From CAVSWT01 sp963731745 (GTDB lineage Bacteria > Bacteroidota > Ignavibacteria > Ignavibacteriales > Ignavibacteriaceae), in NCBI GenBank assembly GCA_963731745.1, contig CAVSWT010000031.1:1-64000 (forward strand): DNA of 64,000 nt, written 5' to 3'. The position numbers and the translations under genes are program-made. Position 1 is the stretch's first letter; each line of letters starts with the position of its first letter. Shown in pieces: positions 61,661 to 64,000 of this stretch. The notes beneath the pieces are model-generated. The model had not been told where the DNA came from. It saw only the letters and a list, made by a program, of their open reading frames with translations, and did no database searches.

Positions 61661-62329
61661 TTATAAACGCTGAGTTGTTTTTTCAGTATGATTTTCACAC
61701 GTACAGGCTAAATTCCCAGTCTTAACTTTTTCAAATGCTTCCTTCCCTTCTTTAAATGCATAATATGCAATTCCAACAGAACCTAAAATATCAAAGTAAC
61801 CGATTTTAAAAATTTCATACAGTCCGCTAGAAATTAAAAGAATAAATGAAAGATAGAAGCAAGTTTTAGTACAATTAGCATCAGAAATTATAGCATCGGA
61901 ATTTAATTCTTTTCCAACTTTCAATTTTGCATTCATTAAAAAGTACATTGTGAAAATTGAAATAAGCGCGACTATAATTCCTACTAAAGTGGTTTCCGGT
62001 TTTGTTTTATTAATAATGTTGAGAATTGAACTGACAATCAAACCCGCCGTAAGAATATAGAAACTGACTCCGGTAATTCGTAAAGCGGTTTTTTCAAATT
62101 TATCTCGTTCAATAACTTTGGAATTTTTCATTCTTAAAACCATATGAAGAATTCCCAGGCCTGAGATAACTTCCACAAAACTATCAACTCCAAATCCGAA
62201 CAAAGCAAGCGTTTCATCATTATAACCAAATGTTACTGATATAATCCCTTCCAATAAATTATACCCCACTGTAATTATGGAAAGTATTAAAGCAGTTCTT
62301 AATAAGTTTTTCAAAATCTCATTTCTCAA
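61661..62329 (-). CDS. CDF-like cation transporter/transmembrane protein
   Basis: A 222-residue membrane protein has about five or six helices. FGFGVDSFVEVISGLGILH and the later SDAIISDANCTKTC resemble the paired (H/D)xxxD metal sites of cation-diffusion facilitators, but the usual C-terminal cytoplasmic domain is missing. A C-terminal CTCENH adds another possible metal ligand group. Metal and direction of transport are unknown. Confidence 0.65.
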   Translation of the reverse strand: MRNEILKNLLRTALILSIITVGYNLLEGIISVTFGYNDETLALFGFGVDSFVEVISGLGILHMVLRMKNSKVIERDKFEKTALRITGVSFYILTAGLIVSSILNIINKTKPETTLVGIIVALISIFTMYFLMNAKLKVGKELNSDAIISDANCTKTCFYLSFILLISSGLYEIFKIGYFDILGSVGIAYYAFKEGKEAFEKVKTGNLACTCENHTEKTTQRL

Positions 62330-62412
62330 TTTTTATATTATTGTTAAATATAATAACGAATATTTAATTAATATAATTTACACCCCATCGGCTGCAGTAA
62401 ATTTTATAAATC

Positions 62413-62976
62413 TTAGTTCATAAATTGATCTATTCCGAATCCAAATTTTTTATTTTTTTCAGTCTGTTTTAATAGATAATCTAATCGCTTTCGAAAGAAA
62501 TCGGGCCTGTTCCTTGAACCATCAACAAACCCTATTCTAATTCTTTGATATGCTTCGGGAAATTTTTGAAAATTTTCCCACGCATTTTTATTTGCTTTCA
62601 ATTCTTTTAAAATATCCTTGGGAATAACAAACTTTTTATCAAGAATATTCCCTAAAGAGTTTACAACTTCTTTTATTACTTTTTTCTGTTTTATAAGTTT
62701 ACGTAATCTTTCCTTATTAGCTTGAGAATAGCTGCTCCTAGGATTTCTAGGTGAAAACTTTTGTGCAAATTTTTTATCATCAATTCTTTTTGTTGTACTG
62801 TCGATCCATCCAAAACATAATGCTTCTTCAACTGCGTCATTATAAGGAATTCTCGGTTCACCTGAATCTTTTTTATAGTAGATTAGCCAGATTTCTTTTT
62901 CGGTTTTATAATTTGATTTCAACCATTTCCGCCAATCTTTCCTGTTAGATACATACAATTTTTTAGTTATTTCCAT
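62413..62976 (-). CDS. YdeI/OmdA-family protein
   Basis: A 187-residue cytoplasmic protein. LYVSNRKDWRKWLKSNYKTEKEIWLIYYKKDSGEPRIPYNDAVEEALCFGWIDSTTKRIDDKKFAQKFSPRNPRS is the diagnostic N-terminal block of the YdeI/OmpD-associated (DUF1801-like) family. The C-terminal YQRIRIGFVDGSRNRPDFFRKRLDYLL is the usual tail. A bacteriocin-protection role has been described for some members; the function here is unknown. Confidence 0.88.
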   Translation of the reverse strand: MEITKKLYVSNRKDWRKWLKSNYKTEKEIWLIYYKKDSGEPRIPYNDAVEEALCFGWIDSTTKRIDDKKFAQKFSPRNPRSSYSQANKERLRKLIKQKKVIKEVVNSLGNILDKKFVIPKDILKELKANKNAWENFQKFPEAYQRIRIGFVDGSRNRPDFFRKRLDYLLKQTEKNKKFGFGIDQFMN

Positions 62977-63178
62977 CGGAAATATACCCTCAAACTTTAT
63001 GGTAATTAAAAATAAAAAATCTGTCGCAGTTTTTCAGCAACAGCTAATAAATTAAAATGAATTCGCGCGTAAGAGTAATATTTGTTATTAAAAACACACT
63101 ATTGGTTAAATTTTTCTAGTAACATCAAAACATATTAAAAGCCGATACTAATTTAATTTATAATATATGAGGACAATA

Positions 63179-64000
63179 ATGGATGAATTCATACAAAAAT
63201 TTAATACCGTATTTAATCCTGAAATAATATTAAAAAAAATTTCCAATGCGTTACCGGAAGTATTGATTGCAATAATAATATTAATATTTTTTTTACTTAT
63301 TTGGTTTGGACTTAAAAAAGTTCTTACAATTTTTATTAAACGTACACACATGGATTTAACGGCAGCAAGCTTTCTTCAAACCATATTAAAATATTCTTTA
63401 CTTATAATTGGTGTAATTTCTTCTTTAAATCAAATTGGAGTTAATGTTACATCAATTTTAACAAGTTTAGGAATATTAGGCTTAACGATAGGATTTGCGG
63501 CTAAAGATGCTCTTTCAAATATAATCAGCGGCATATTTATTTTTTGGGATAGGCCATTTGTTATAAACGATTTAATTGAAATAGAAGATCAATATGGACG
63601 GGTTGATTTAATCACGCTGCGATCGACAAGAATTGTGACTGTAGATGGTAAAATGCTGGCAATCCCTAATACTTATATTGTAAATAAAATTGTCAGCTCA
63701 TACACAAATTTTCCGCATTTAAGAATCGAAGTTTCGATAGCGGTAAGCATGAATGAAAATATTGCAAAGATAAGAAGTTTGCTTATAGGTCTGGTTGAAA
63801 AAGATAAAAATTATATGGACAAGCCCGAACCTGAAGTTGTAGTAGAATCACTAAATGATTACAACATCTTAATTAAATTAAGAGCTTGGATATTTGATGA
63901 AAGAAAAAATATTCCACTGCGATATGAGTTAAGAGAAAAAGCATTCAATGTTTTATTTGAAGCGGGCGTAAATATGCCATATGAGACAATTCAGTTAGCG
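63179..64000 (+). CDS. Small-conductance mechanosensitive channel MscS, truncated by the window end
   Basis: From ATG 63179 (AGGA a few bases upstream) the frame is open to the last base, 274 residues. It has transmembrane segments LPEVLIAIIILIFFLLIWF and YSLLIIGVISSLNQIG. The pore helix follows, with the glycine-alanine pattern LGILGLTIGFAAKDALSNIISGIFIF. The MscS beta-domain comes next, with IEIEDQYGRVDLITLRSTRIVTVDGKMLAIPNTYIVNKI. The C-terminus lies outside the window. Confidence 0.92.
   Translation, partial: MDEFIQKFNTVFNPEIILKKISNALPEVLIAIIILIFFLLIWFGLKKVLTIFIKRTHMDLTAASFLQTILKYSLLIIGVISSLNQIGVNVTSILTSLGILGLTIGFAAKDALSNIISGIFIFWDRPFVINDLIEIEDQYGRVDLITLRSTRIVTVDGKMLAIPNTYIVNKIVSSYTNFPHLRIEVSIAVSMNENIAKIRSLLIGLVEKDKNYMDKPEPEVVVESLNDYNILIKLRAWIFDERKNIPLRYELREKAFNVLFEAGVNMPYETIQLA

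Overview
The window is a 64 kb piece of a low-GC bacterial chromosome, most likely from the Ignavibacteria/Ignavibacteriales branch of the Bacteroidota-Chlorobiota group. I infer this from a secreted FG-GAP protein with an NYPNPFNPTT-type type IX secretion (T9SS) sorting tail, PorV/PorQ-like and TonB-dependent outer-membrane proteins, a promoter fitting the Bacteroidota pattern TTG-N19-TAxxTTTG, and multihaem electron-transfer genes. No ribosomal RNA is present; there is one tRNA (Arg, anticodon CCG).

Layout. (1) 0.1-8.3 kb: a tryptophan operon trpE-G-D-C-F-aroF-B-[insertion]-A, preceded by a 30-residue leader peptide with three consecutive Trp codons and a terminator/antiterminator pair, i.e. 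a transcription attenuator. A DUF559 gene flanked by inverted repeats sits between trpB and trpA. (2) 8.3-14.8 kb: a TetR regulator, LolA-like protein, two FtsX-type permeases, an ABC ATPase and an outer-membrane barrel, apparently one export operon, interrupted by a four-helix-bundle (23S-IVS type) cassette with its own inverted repeats. (3) 14.9-21.8 kb: GNAT, a TIR-like protein (split), a beta-hydroxyacid dehydrogenase, RidA, MazG, an indel-ridden IS256-family element and PhoH. (4) 21.9-31 kb: a LysM protein, a small lipoprotein, radC, an LpoA-like TPR/binding-protein fusion, a TPR protein, guaA, gcvH, accC, accB and efp. (5) 31-44.3 kb: a PorV-like barrel, a large secreted protein (split), a TonB receptor, a T9SS cargo protein, a TPR membrane protein, tRNA-Arg, a PHP protein and an outer-membrane protein. 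(6) 44.4-57.5 kb: an electron-transfer cluster of membrane cytochrome b, TPR protein, ferredoxin/FAD oxidoreductase, a 20-haem-motif cytochrome, a 2285-residue cytochrome with about 91 CxxCH motifs, and an outer-membrane barrel. (7) 57.6-64 kb: an ABM-domain protein, dapF, a membrane-fusion/VTC polyphosphate polymerase/DUF4956 trio, a CDF-like transporter, a YdeI-like protein and a truncated MscS channel.

The most striking system is region 6. The giant cytochrome is built of nested tandem repeats: a 75-residue, three-haem unit, and a 299-residue, twelve-haem unit with two nearly identical adjacent DNA copies. Together with the neighbouring quinone-side cytochrome b, the flavoprotein and the barrel, this looks like a complete inner-membrane-to-cell-surface electron conduit.

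A second theme is frameshifts. trpE, trpG (twice), the DUF559 gene, the ABC ATPase, the large secreted protein and the membrane-fusion gene each read through perfectly if one inserted base is removed, usually right after an A or T run. The TIR-like gene needs one A added, and the IS256 transposase needs about nine corrections with no real nonsense change. This points to residual sequencing indels at least as strongly as to gene decay, so the split genes should be treated as provisional.
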